Source: Onchidella celtica
Lineage: Eukaryota > Mollusca > Gastropoda > Systellommatophora > Onchidiidae
Direction: 5' to 3'
DNA: 64,000 nucleotides
Assembly (NCBI GenBank): GCA_963931925.1
Contig: OZ007569.1
Coordinates: 12,973,663-13,037,662 of the forward strand
How positions within the stretch are numbered: position 1 is the stretch's first letter; the number at the start of each line of letters is the position of its first letter. The translations under genes were made by a program, and so were the position numbers. Below are positions 45,066 to 57,224 of this stretch, piece after piece. The notes beneath the pieces are model-generated. The model worked only from the letters and a program-made list of their open reading frames with translations, ran no database searches and had not been told where the DNA came from.

Positions 45066-46872
45066 GGGGACGTTCAAATATAATCTTACGCCTTGAAGAG
45101 GAGGAGGGGGTGTTTGGCTCCTGTAAGGAAATGTAAGAAAGGGGGGGGGGGGGTGTCTTAAACCAATGTAATATTACACTTTTGTGAGGTGAGAATATAA
45201 AAAGGAATAAAAAATTTGACAACATAATAAACAAATAACATAAAAAGAGAAACTTAGGCAATTTTGACATTGACTTTGGCATGAGTCATTTTCCCCTCAT
45301 TTGTAAGAAAGAGTACGTGTTCAACGTACATGGGTGACAGACCTCCGGTATATACCGGATTTCCGGTTTCACTATGTGTCAACAAAAAAAAATTTCCAGT
45401 TTCGCGATGTGAAGAATTGAAAAAAAAACAAAAGCACCTTGCTATTCAAAACACAAAAGAGCAAGGGTGCGTTCGAGATATCGGCCTACTTTGCATCTAT
45501 TACCGTCGTGTTCTGGCTGATTCGCAGTTTTAGATCAAGCGCTTCACATGCATCAACAGCTCTTTATCGCGCTGACAATAACGCGAGCTTAAACGTGGCC
45601 GAAGGGTCACAGTGTATTATGTGTTGCGCTGACTTCATCTCGTGTGTCAGGCCTAGGCCAGAATTAATGCTTTAGACGCCTGCAATGGTAGATCTATGAA
45701 CTTTTGATTATCGATTGACGATGGATGCTTTCGTTTGGAATACCCGGTTGCTTGGGTATACAGAGAGTATACTGTGAACGTGTTTTGCGGACTGATGCGA
45801 CGTGTTACTACTGTTAAGCAAAAACCTAGAATCTAGGTCAAGGTAGAGCATTCCCCCTAGACTTGTACCGATACACGTTGTACAGCTACTAATCATTGTA
45901 GGCCTACTAGATGAACCCTATCATAGATGCTTTTGTTTATAACGGCCTGAAGGGGCCCACCTCAGATTGTTCTTTTTTTTCTAGTTTTCCGGCATCAATA
46001 TAATTGGCATAGCTGGATTTCACTTCATTCAGTCCAATAAAGGGTACTTATACATCAAGCGTGGTTGAGGCCTATGGGTCTGACGCTTCTATTATAACCT
46101 CGAGGGTCGTAAGCAGTGCGAGTCAAACAACGGCATATTGCTTAAGCCATGTTTTAATGTGTACGGAAACGAAATCGCCAAACCTCCACCAAGTACACGT
46201 ACATGTAGTTCTGTTTCACTACTTGATAGGTTTTTGACGTTTCCGTTGCTGTTTCTGTTTCCGTACATAGGAAAACTCAGATTAGCTGTGTTGAACTGAA
46301 AGGGAGACAACAGGATCTATTTTACTGGCTCAAGGGACACAAATATAATTAATAAACATGCACAAAAACCATGGTTACATGTATTGTCCGTTGGGTGTTT
46401 GTCATGTGTTTTACAAACTTGTTGGAGAATTTTTCCCACATTCAGATACATTGTATAACTAGGAAATAATCTTCATCTTATAGAACAAAAAACTGCTGCA
46501 GTCACACATTTTAAATGAACAAGGAAAGTTATAGGTGTGCACCAATACTGTGGAACATTATTGTGACATGTAAACTGTTTTATTCTCTTGATACAAGTAT
46601 TTGAAAATTGCCTTTATACGGCGTTGGTGTACGCGATTTAGGTGTCATTTAGTTCGTAGGTCTGCTGTCTTCTTATTACTATGTTGCTCAGTGCCTGTGA
46701 CCTCAGGTTTTGCTGATTTGGTCAAAGTGATTTTCAGGTTTCAGATGGCTCCGTTGCTGGCAACCATGAATAATGTATAATTATTATATGTATTTTTGTA
46801 ATATTATTGGGGGGGGGGGGGGGGGGGTCAGAAAGTCCCAAAAAAGGTGTAAGATTATATTTGAACGTCCCC
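45066..46872. mobile_element. Non-autonomous PIF/Harbinger-like element (TSD TAA)
   Basis: Perfect 24-bp inverted termini beginning GGGGACGTTCAAATATAATC (45066-45089 and 46849-46872), flanked by TAA on both sides (45063-45065 and 46873-46875). A 3-bp TWA duplication with GG-starting termini is the PIF/Harbinger pattern. The interior has poly-G runs near each end and no transposase. It sits about 680 bp after the RRM gene's stop codon and may supply polyadenylation signals to its transcript. Confidence 0.8.
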
Positions 46873-46976
46873 TAACTAAATTACCTTATTTTAGAAAGGC
46901 AGGAATCCCTTTTTTTCTTTTCCAGAAACTTTATGAGGCATTCATTTTTCAGTGACAAACTAGCTTTTTGTTATTA

Positions 46977-47780
46977 CAGTGGACAACTCGGATACAATGA
47001 CATTCACGGGACCACTGCGAAACCATTCTAAGTGAGAAGCCGTTATAGTCAAGGTCGAAGGGAAAGCACTCATATAAAAACACAGGGCTTGTCCCGGAAG
47101 CAAGGAAATTTCATTGTCCCTAGAGATCTGAGCCTTGTTTTACACCGTTGTTCACCTCTTCAATTAATTTTGCCTTCATTTCAAGAGAAAAGCATTTTCA
47201 GTTTCTCTTCTTTGGTGCCTTCATTATATCACAGTGCAGTTTCTCTTTCTCAAAAAGTGAATGGTGGTGTGTTCGCTCGAAAGGTAGCATAGCAAGTTGG
47301 CCGGGCGTAGATCTACACATGAGGTGCAGGCAGAATGACCACTCCCTTATTTTTTTAGGTTTGCACAAACGTATGCCAACCTCGTGGGTCCTTTTTACCT
47401 GATTGGCCATAAGTTCACACAAAGGACTGACCACATGCGACTAGTTTTGCGTTGTCGTACACTTCCGTGGTGCGTGGCCATCCCACTACCCTACCTCCCA
47501 GTTACACAATCTCGCATCTGTTCACACAAAGGACTAGCAACTGGTCATAACACTATCTGCCCATCTCCCGATAGATATCTCAGTGGCGCAATATTTTGCT
47601 CAGTGTATTCCGTGCCGTCGGAACGAAAAATGCCGTTGTATCAGAGGTGTGCTTTATGTGCCGCCGTTGTAAGCAAGTTTTTTTTATTTATGAGAAGAGT
47701 GTATGAAATGGGGATTTTAATTCATGCCGTTGTAAGCAAGGTCCCGTTCAATCCGAGGCCATTATACTTGAGGTCTACTG
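46977..47780. mobile_element. pogo/Tigger-like non-autonomous remnant
   Basis: The left end CAGTGGACAACTCGGATACA and the right end, reversed, CAGTAGACCTCAAGTATAAT resemble the CAGTRGACCTC termini of Tigger-type elements, with imperfect pairing inward (ACGGGACC shared). A TA precedes the left end but the right flank reads CA, so the target duplication is not clean. No transposase. Confidence 0.5.
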
Positions 47781-48312
47781 CACTAATATTGAGTCCTTAA
47801 CACTATTCCTCCCAAGTATTTTTCACACGAGTATTTTCCCCTGCCCAAGTAATTTTTGTCAAATTTGACCACTGTGCGGTTGGTATAGTAAAAAGTGCAT
47901 AAAATTACTGATTGTTTTAAAAAAAATTTTGTGCTAAAAGTACAGAATTGGTTACTGTTAAATATAAAACTGTGTCTTTGTCATATTTCAATGCAGAGAA
48001 TAGTTGTGTGGGGGTGCAAAACTAAAAAAGTACAAAATTATAAAATGTTGACATCTGCAACAAAATTCTTCATTACTGTCATCCTCCATCATCTCTTCAT
48101 TACCGTCACTATCCACGAAGATTTCATGCAAAGTTTCGGATGTTGACAAAAATTTTGAAAAATTGCCTCGCCGTTAGAATTGCAAAAAAAATAGTTAATT
48201 GCACGAAAACAGTTCCCTATTATTATTAGAGTAGCTTCCCTTCGATATCCATCAAGGGAAATCATTGTGAATAAAAACTACAGACTGTAGACTGCTGTAG
48301 AGTAGACTCATT
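47781..48312. other. No supported gene
   Basis: AT-rich, short chance frames only. Confidence 0.45.
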
Positions 48313-48919
48313 GCAAAATAAGAACAGCCCAAATCTAACTGCCAAAGTAGTTTTTAAACTGCATATAGCTATTTAAATGTGCAAAGCTGAATACTACTCA
48401 ATGAAGGAAAGTTGTTCGTCACATCGAAGTTGTATGATATGTCATGTGTACACATTTCTTTCTTTTGTTTCAGTTTATTAGAATTAGTGCCCTTGATTTA
48501 ACAATGGCCATTGCTTTTGTCAGTGTGCACACGAAAAGTTGGACGCAAACTCACTAATATCGACCATAATACGCCTTAGCCCACGCCAATACCGATTTTC
48601 AGCCTAATTTCTTTATTATTGGTGAAGATGCGACTGTTGGAACAGCCACATGCACTTTTACAGCATGTAATTATCTAAATAGATCCACGAAATAACAGTG
48701 TGCACACACTGACAACAAAAACCCTCGAAAAGAAAATAAACTGATTTAAAGTGAAAAAAAAACGATCTTCGCATTTTTATTGCCCAAAATCGAATAGTAA
48801 ATTCTTTATCTTTATGAAATTATATGTGTTTTAAACCTCTAAGGTACCATTATTGGTCACAATTTGACAGTTCATAACAGGGTACAAACACAGGTAGATT
48901 TGGGCTGTTCTTATTTTGC
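48313..48919. repeat. 607-bp segment with perfect 24-bp inverted ends
   Basis: GCAAAATAAGAACAGCCCAA then ATCT (48313-48336) pairs exactly with 48896-48919. An inner inverted pair, GTCAGTGTGCACAC with GTGTGCACACTGAC-like sequence, lies near 48520 and 48700. It is probably a non-autonomous DNA transposon; no target duplication was identified. Confidence 0.5.
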
Positions 48920-49431
48920 ACTGGCTCAGTAATGAAACCTCAAAAACAGGTAATACACGTTCGCGGGCGGCCGCGTCGTAAACTGGAGAACGGGTAATAC
49001 CCGTTTGCGGGAGGAAATGTGTTAATAATTTGGAGTAACTTTCCATGCTGCTGTAGTAAAAAGTTGAGCTGTGGAAATGGATTTACAAAACAAAAAAATA
49101 AAACGGGGGACGCATTCAGACTCGACAGGACCTTTGGAGGGTGCATTTAATCGCTGCAGGTGGCAGAGGCTCAAATATACTCGGTGTAACTAGCAAATTA
49201 AATTTCAGCTAATTGCCACATTTATTGAAATATATGGTAATTTTGATAGGAATCTGTAGTAGATGCCAGTGTATTGTGTCACGGTTGTATGTTCATAGGT
49301 AAGTTGGTTGTGGTGGGTTTTTTTTGTCTCCCACCTCAGGAACTCACATCTATTTTATTTTATAAGTGTAGATCTGTGTACTTTCCAGCCCATTCAAGAG
49401 AATGTCAGAATCTATTTGATTGTTCTACAGG

Positions 49432-50165
49432 TAGAGGAATGAGTTACAAGTAAAGGAACAGGGGAACTTGGTATACCACTCAGGAAAACAAGATTCAGGA
49501 AAGATGATCAGACTTTCAATTCAACAGGAGCATCCAAATGATGAAACTAAATTCTCAGTGTGTTACAAGGGGTACGCCCATTTGGTTTTTAAGCTAAAAG
49601 TTTGGTTTTTAATGTTGGCTTTATTCTGGCTTTAATTTTAGATGGAATTCCATGACATGTAGCTGACATTTATTTTGCTTTGAAAGCATTAATCTGCTTT
49701 AATACTCAAGACACTGGCTGTTTCCTGGTATTTTGGTTTGCAGTTGGTCAGCCTAAATGTCTTCCCCCATTTTTAAATCTCTGTTGGTACTATATTACCT
49801 TACTTGATACACAAAAATCAGTTGAATGTACATGTATAAATGTTTTAATCTTTTTTTTCCTTCTTTTTTTTAAAGTTGACACAAACATAACTGATGTTTT
49901 AAAGAGCTTCTTGTTGATGTAACCGTTAGTCTTATTTCATTTGGACATTTTGATTTTGTAAAATGATGATGTTAATGGTGTTGTGATTGTTTTTGGCTTT
50001 TACATTTGAAAAAAAAATTCTATTGTTGTAGTATGTGTCCTCTCTTTGTAGTGATCAGTGTATCTTCATCACAGGCCATTACCATACTATGTTTCCTCCC
50101 CTCAACAAATACATCAATTATCATCATTTTTCAGTGTACTTAGTCATCAATAAACCCATTTTTGT
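49432..50165 (+). other. Possible alternative 3'-terminal exon or UTR
   Basis: A good acceptor (TTGTTCTACAG) ends at about 49431, and AATAAA occurs near 50147 in a T-rich stretch typical of a 3'UTR. Joined to exon 4 it would add one Arg codon and then TAG, ending a shorter protein after PPPEYYER. Speculative; no long frame is present. Confidence 0.25.
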
Positions 50166-51601
50166 ACTCAATTTTGTTTTGTTTTTGCTTTTCTTTATGT
50201 GTTGATGCGATGATTGATTTTTGCGGTTGTGTAAGAGTTTAAATGTGTACCAGTGATTACATTAAGTGGCTTTATTCATCTCCACAGCACGTTTTGAAAA
50301 CAGTTTTTAAAGTTTTGTAGTTAAAATCTGTAGTGTAGATTTTTTTTAACTAAAGCAACACAATAGTGAAATACCTTCGTGGCTTTAGTAGGAATGACAG
50401 AACTCATTTTAATGATGTACAGTCTACGCTTGAGTTGATGTCACTGATAAAAAAAAAAGATCAGCACATCCGTTGTTCAACTCATCTGTTGCCGACCCAA
50501 TGTCAGGGAAAATATCGGCTAAAGTACATACAGTATTAACTTTGCATTTGGGGGGGGGGGGGAGGTCGGTTAAAGGCATTCAAACTAACTGCAATGGTTG
50601 GTCATCAGTGCACTACAGTTTCTAATCTTGATTTGCCACTTGTAAAATCGTGGACATGACAGGATCACGAGGATGTGATAGTGATACAGGAATGTGAGAT
50701 AAATTTCAGATAAATCAACAGTTTTCGAGAAAATGGACGCTGGTCCTGCTCATTATTCAGTGTAATAGATTTGCAGACCCATAAACTTAGCCATAGGGCG
50801 TATTGTAGTGAGTGAAATTTACCGACTTTGATGTTTTCAAACATGATTGATTGATTTTATTTCAGGAACAAATCGCCACTTAAAATTTTAAAAAGCACAA
50901 AAAAATACAATTTCATAACCACAGGTGGGTCTGAAATGAAATACATTACATGAGTACATGTAACCGTCACCACTACTACATTAATTACACGTATAATACA
51001 GTACAATAAGTTCATAGTGAGTACTAAAGAAAAATCAGACAACCTTATTCATACATCAAACTTCGGATCACTAAATCAGCTTTGGGCAGAAAAATTTGGC
51101 ACGGTATACATACTACATACATATAGTTAAGAGTATAGAATATCACTCAGATGAGACTCCACACATTTTAGCCAAGGTATACAAACGGGTTAGTAGGAAA
51201 TACACTTTTTTCACTGTCATTAGTGTCATTATATCACTCTCATACAAAATCAAAATCGGCTATCAACGGGAGAACTTCGTGTGCTCCATTGTGCGTTGCT
51301 GCAGTTAGAATTATGTGCGAGACAAGAGAACGCCTGATATACTATTACTATGGAATTTGCATTTCAGGTCTCAAGTCAAGGGCCACAACCCACTTTTTTC
51401 AGAGGTGGCCAAACTGAAAAGCACAAAAGAACTTCCACAAAAAATTTCATCATTTTCATTCCTTTGCAATTAAATTTTATTTTTCCGGTGTTGTTGGGAT
51501 ACAAGATTATAGTCATAGTCTTGCTGTCCCTCACCAGCGTTGATACCGTCACTTGCACTAGTTGCAGTAGTTGATCTGTTCATGGAAAATTTTGCAAAAG
51601 A
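50166..51601. other. No supported gene
   Basis: AT-rich non-coding sequence with a poly-G run near 50553. Confidence 0.45.
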
Positions 51602-52868
51602 AATCATAAGTGGAGAACAGAATTCTAATCTCTCCTAGGGCAGATTGGAATCCAAATTCTAGTTGAGATTAGAATCATGGATAAATATATATATATATTC
51701 ATGTAAGTGTTAAGAGCGGTGAGTGAGTTTTCAGCATTTGTGCGTTTCCTCTCGTGGGTTAGGGTGTTCCAAGTATCATACTCTGTTGGTGACACGGGGT
51801 AAAAATCCATCAGGCCGATGGAACAAACACTGACGCACTTCTTCTGTCATGCAAAGTAATGGAGAAGAAGTTGCGAGACCCAGACTGCCATAGTACCAAA
51901 TGTTTAAACAACAGTACAGACGGGATTATTAAAAACTGGTATACATGTGTGGACCTAGTTGATATGAAATCCGTGGAATTCCCTGAATTAAACGACTTAG
52001 CAGTGAAGGACCTATGTAAAGTAACTCATTCAAGCTTCACGCCAAGCAACAGGCTGGCAAGCATCGGGGAAAAACGTGTGCAAATGCAAGAGCTCATGCA
52101 TTATGAAATGACGTTGCCGCAAAGCAGGAATTGCATGTAGAACAAAGTGCCACCCAGGCAGTGGTTCTTGCACAAATAATTAACATTTAAGTATCATAAA
52201 CAAACTAATAATAGTTTCTCTAAAGTTGGTCGTTTATTAACATTTTTTAAAATAATAGTTTTTTCTAAAGTTAGAGGTTTATTAAAATTTTTTAAAATAC
52301 ATGTAAATAATTGACATTAAAGTATCACAAATAAACAATAGTTTTTCTCAAATTAGTGTTTCATTAACATTTGAAAAATAATAGTTTATTCTGACGTTAA
52401 TGTTTTATTAACATTATTTTTTAAAAATATACGGTTTTTCTCAATGCACCAGATGCTTGTACCGGTAGTAGTTTTTTCCTAAAGTTAGTGGTTTATTACC
52501 ATTTTTTTTTAAAGATTGCCGCCCATGTACAAAACAATTTTTCTGTGTTTCACATATAATTATAATATAATGATTGGTAAGGTATGATCCTGTAAGTTTT
52601 TCTCAATGCACCAGATGCTTGTAGTACATGTAGTTTTTTCTAAAGTTAGTGATTTTATTAACATTTTTTAAAGATTGAAGCCCATGTTCTAAGCTGTTTT
52701 ACTGTGTTTCACGTATAATGATTGGTAAGGCATGATCCTGTAAGTAAACAAAAATAATTTTTATAAAACAAAATACTGGTGAATTGAAACCATGATTCCA
52801 ATCTCAACTAGAATTTAGATTCAAATCTGCCCTAGGAGAGATTAGAATTCCATTCTCCACTAGGATTT
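51602..52868. mobile_element. Inverted-repeat element with internal minisatellite
   Basis: Arms of about 79 bp pair with few mismatches (51602-51680 with 52790-52868; core CTAATCTCTCCTAGGGCAGA). Between them lie a 93-codon frame (51859-52140) of unrecognised content and an irregular minisatellite (about 52203-52690) built on CTAAAGTTAGTGGTTTATTA. A further related arm copy follows at 52880-52932. No clear target duplication. Confidence 0.6.
52203..52690 (+). repeat. Degenerate minisatellite
   Basis: Six to eight irregular copies of a 45-90 bp unit containing TCTAAAGTTAGTGGTTTATT followed by AACATTTTTTAA. Two copies also share CTCAATGCACCAGATGCTTG. Confidence 0.7.
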
Positions 52869-53610
52869 ATTCAGTGCAAATGAGAATTCTAATTTACCCT
52901 AGAACAGATTGGAATTCTAATCTCCACTAGTGGAATTCAAAATTCCCCTGTTTTCTAATTCGCACCGTGACATATACATGTACATTCTTGAACATTTTAT
53001 TGCTAAACATTCTAACTGCAGTGGCGCATGACGTAACTGAATTGAACAGAATTATGTTAGGGTGGACCATACTGTTGGCATGAGTTCCAATTTACGTGTA
53101 GGCCTACTACTACTACGAAAATGTACTGAAGTAGGCGTCGACAAATACATGTACATGTATTAAGTAACTGATTTCAGAATATTGTGTACAAAACTAAACA
53201 CTATGCTCAAACATGTACCGTATTCCAAGAAAATTAACTAAGTCTTAGTACGCTAAGTCCAGTCAGTTCGAGCTGCACGTAAACCAAGACGCTGCCTGCA
53301 ATACGTGCATTACATACACAGTATTTCCAGACCATGGACATGACTGTACATGTATTGAATTCAGACTTTTTTTTTTTTTTTAAAATCACGGTCGTCAGAA
53401 AAAATTTAAACAAAAGTGAGGTGTAAATGCCAAGGGCAGCGAACCTCCTAAAATAAAGACCTAGGCCTAAACACACAGCAAGTCTCTGCATCAGACTAAC
53501 ATTGGTAGCAGTGGCACTGCTAAACCCGCTACTCTCGTCAGTCGGTGTCGCTACGAAATTTGATAACCCACCGACGGATGAGACTAACGATGTTAACGCG
53601 CTACTACTAA

Positions 53611-54171
53611 GACCCCTTTCACACGGCGCGGGTCCACCCGCACCCGCACATTTGCGTGGGGTCCACCCGCACCCGCATACCCTTTCACACGGCGCGGGTG
53701 AAAATCGCACCCGCACTTAGATCTCTCCAGTTTTTTATTCTATTTTACACTGTACAGTCGTGAAATATGGACGGTTGTCGGTTTCTCCTCCTATATCTTG
53801 TATTTGCGACAAAAGAGGAGGCATAGATGTACATTATCAGTGTATCCTTTGATTGGCGAAAGAACTTGCTCCACATAACTGGCCTCCCTAGTACTAATGA
53901 TATTAGCAGTTCTATATCAATATCTGCATCCATACTGTTTCTGCAGAAAAAAAAAGTCACAATCAAAAGGAAATACGGGATAAAGCGCAGCCAAGGACAA
54001 ATTCCTGCATACGGTGTACAATTTCAACTTCGCGGGTGCGGGTACCCGCAAACAAGTACGACCCGCACCCGCGCCGTGTGAAAGGCTCCATTGAAAACCT
54101 CAGCCTTAGGTTTGCGCGGGCCCCGCACATAAGTGCGGGTGCGGGTTGACCCGCGCCGTGTGAAAGGGGTC
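53611..54171. mobile_element. 561-bp GC-rich inverted-repeat element (TSD TAA)
   Basis: 39-bp termini beginning GACCCCTTTCACACGGCGCG (53611-53649 and 54133-54171) pair with one mismatch and are flanked by TAA (53608-53610 and 54172-54174). The same CCCTTTCACACGGCGCGGGT motif recurs internally at about 53680 and, inverted, at about 54067-54086, so there are two nested pairs. No transposase. The 3-bp TAA duplication suggests PIF/Harbinger mobilisation. Confidence 0.8.
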
Positions 54172-54174
54172 TAA

Positions 54175-55989
54175 CGCGCCACAATTAAAACGACCAAAAA
54201 AAATCAAAAAAATCTGGTAAGTCGCCTTGTGTGAGAGGGCTGTTATCTGCGCGGCCTGAGAAAGTTACTTTTTTTTTTTTAGCCCAATACATACAGTAAT
54301 GTATCAATTTATAATTTTGTTCGTCCATCGCAAACTAAAAAAATGTACACATGTAGGCTACATGTAATTTCGTTTCTAACAATAGTTAGAAAATGAAATT
54401 ACATGTACATGTAGGTGAAAGCCGCATGTTTGTAAATGATGTGAATTCTGGACGTATGTTATGTAGCTCGCTCTGATAGTTATACATGTGCATGTAGTGC
54501 TTACAGTGTATAGATCTAGGCCTGTCTACAATAATTAATATATACGTACGTATAATAATTATAGTTTATACAGTGCAGATTATTACAGACTAACGGTTCG
54601 TTTTTGCAACTGGCAAAATAAAATTAAAAAATTTGGGGATGCTCAAGAAAATAAATGCAGTAATCATTTATTACCATCTTTCATGCGCTAGATTCTCTCA
54701 CGGCCGAAATAATCGTTGACTAAGACTGGAAAGAAGTTATACGGAGTGAATGGCCAACAGGCATCATCATGTTGCTAGATATCCAGTCATGGGAATCCTA
54801 ATTAATTCTAACATGGCAACGGCCACCTGACCCACGCCTGACCCGAATGACGGCCAATTGGAAACAATTTCCTATGATTGAGCGGTCTGTGGTGTTCATT
54901 GACTGCGGATACTCGGACCGTTCATTAGCCAAGCTGGCAATAGGCCCAGTGTCCGCACGCCGATGGAAGATCACCCGTACCGAGATGGCCAAGTTTTAGG
55001 ACGAGTGGAGCCAATTGTCCGTGAACTATAATGTTATGGTACGGAGAGAGAGGTACATGTACAATACTCTCAGTCGTTGACACGGTGAAAGGTCCTGTAT
55101 ACAATGTTCCTGATGTGAAAGCAAAACAAAGCATTTTAATACATGTACTTGTAATAATATTGAAAAAAAACTTGAAAACAAACCCCTAAATTACAAAACG
55201 TGAAATATAAGAAGGGATTGGACGAGATATTTCAGTTTTTTTTTTTTAAACGGAAGAAAATGACATGCTCATGGCATTTCTATGGTAATACTTCACGTAC
55301 TCAGCCGTAGCACAGCCATTTTGTATCAATGTATTCACTATATTTAGCCTATATAATGTACAATTGTACATGTATATGACGTACAGTGATAGACTTTCGT
55401 CGGCCATTGGAAACGAATTTGATTCCTTTTTATTGGAGAAAATGGGTTCTTTAGTTTCCAAGGGTTTTAGGAAAACGGAACAAGATGAAATTAGACTGAT
55501 TCTGAACATCTTGTAGACAGGTGGAGGAAAATAACAGAACAGTCTTTGGCCTGTGGTGACAGACACCGTTGACTTTTTCTTCCGAAAGACATTTGATGGG
55601 TTTTTTACTTCAGGGGGAAGAACCCCACTCCCTCCCCGAATGTGTAGCATGCAATTGTCAACTACTTTGTATCAATAAAACATTTCAACCGAATGTGTAG
55701 ACTTCATGCATATCCGAAGAGGGCACTATGCCTGCGGATACATGAAAGAATTATTTTCTGACGTGGACCCGCATCGTATCCTGTCCTTCCTGGGAGAGGC
55801 TAAGAAAAGTAAGATCTACAACTATATAAATTTAATAACTTTTATATATCATATTCGTTTACAAAACTTTTTCCAGATCTATGTAAAAGAACTTTTTTTT
55901 TAAGGATTGTACCATTGTTTTAAAATTATAATATGAATATATTTAATTCCAAGTTAAACTTAACAGCTCTCTGAACACCAGTACGAAAC
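54175..55989. other. No supported gene
   Basis: Short palindromic ACATGTACATGTA motifs and chance frames only. Confidence 0.45.
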
Positions 55990-57219
55990 TGTCACAAATC
56001 CCAGACTGGGAAATGTAATAGTTTCTGACAGGACGACAATCACGAACAAACAAGTTTAACACTTAACAAAACAACCCATCAGACTCACACATTTATTAAA
56101 CATAATTATACATATAATAGCGCAATTACATACATTATATTATTGAAATGCACTGCCGTACAACGGCCTTATTCTCACACACACGCTCCCTCGGATCCAC
56201 AATCCGGTAGTTACTCCTAAAGGCACTTCGGCCTCAGCCTCTCCCCTCAGGGTCTTAATAGTACATTAATGATTCCCTGGCACCGCAGTCTCTCAATATC
56301 ACCTTCCTATTGTCATACACCTTAGCACTCCCCTAGCACCTCAGCAGGGCAATAACATGTTATTATTTCCATAGCCATCAACATGGCAACAACATAATAT
56401 CAGTTCACTAGCCTATCAACATGGCAACAACATAATATCAGTTCCCTAGCCTATCAACATGGCAACAACATAGTATCTCATTCACTCTCATATCTACGTC
56501 CCTGCCCGTGGCCTGACTGCCACGACGTTATGTGCCTCTACTGTCCTGCCCCGACAGCCTCACTTCTGGCCTATGTGTGGCCTCCGGCCCTATGCTGGCC
56601 TATCCCCTGTGCTCATCGAGGTGGCTCTGCGGCCCGTCCCCGACACCTACAAGAATAACATTACATTGGTATAATATCCTACCATTTCTATTCACTCCAC
56701 CTCTCCTTACAATCCATGAAGCGTACACACACTAGTTCACCTTTCACTCACCACACATCTTACGGTAACACACTTCCATCGGAGTACACACTACTCACTC
56801 GCGCTACAAATCCATGAACTCACTTTCATCTATCGCTCGTGGCGCACATTGCTATATCCAATATCAAGGACTTCCACATTCCTCACATATACTTATTCAC
56901 ATCATGGTAATAGACGAATATAATATAATACATCAATCATAATAATCAATCAACGTTCTACATACCAGTCATAACTGGAAAGACTCTCACTAGTCTTCTC
57001 GACTGCTTCCCCTTTATGTCCGCCCGATGGGCTTTTATTCACAGGTCCGATCCCTAGGACCTTCTAACTTGCAGTGATAGTTATACAGCGCTTTCGCCTC
57101 CTTCAGACCCCCCCCAATACTCACAACAGCACGCTTAACTTGCTGTCTACTGTGAGTCCTTCTTACTCTACACCCGCTCTGTAGCAATCCCCTTAATTGC
57201 ACTCACTCCACTCGTGACA
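55990..57219 (-). mobile_element. Second solo LTR of the GTGTA-site family, uninterrupted
   Basis: 1230 bp, reverse complement of the outer LTR at 14334-16715, ending TGTCACGAG on the minus strand. GAAAC flanks both sides (55985-55989 and 57220-57224), a 5-bp target duplication. It shows the empty site of the nested LTR at 14598-15853 and carries its own 37-bp minisatellite. Confidence 0.88.
56375..56480 (-). repeat. 37-bp minisatellite in the solo LTR
   Basis: Three copies of a unit containing TATCAACATGGCAACAACAT and ATATCAGTTCCCTAGCC. Confidence 0.85.
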
Positions 57220-57224
57220 GAAAC

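Noticed and set aside
53234..53716. 160-codon minus-strand frame
   Set aside because: Its N-terminal residues translate the inverted termini of the GC-rich element and the rest has no recognisable motif or splice context.
55246..55650. 134-codon minus-strand frame
   Set aside because: No recognisable domain; composition and flanks resemble non-coding sequence.
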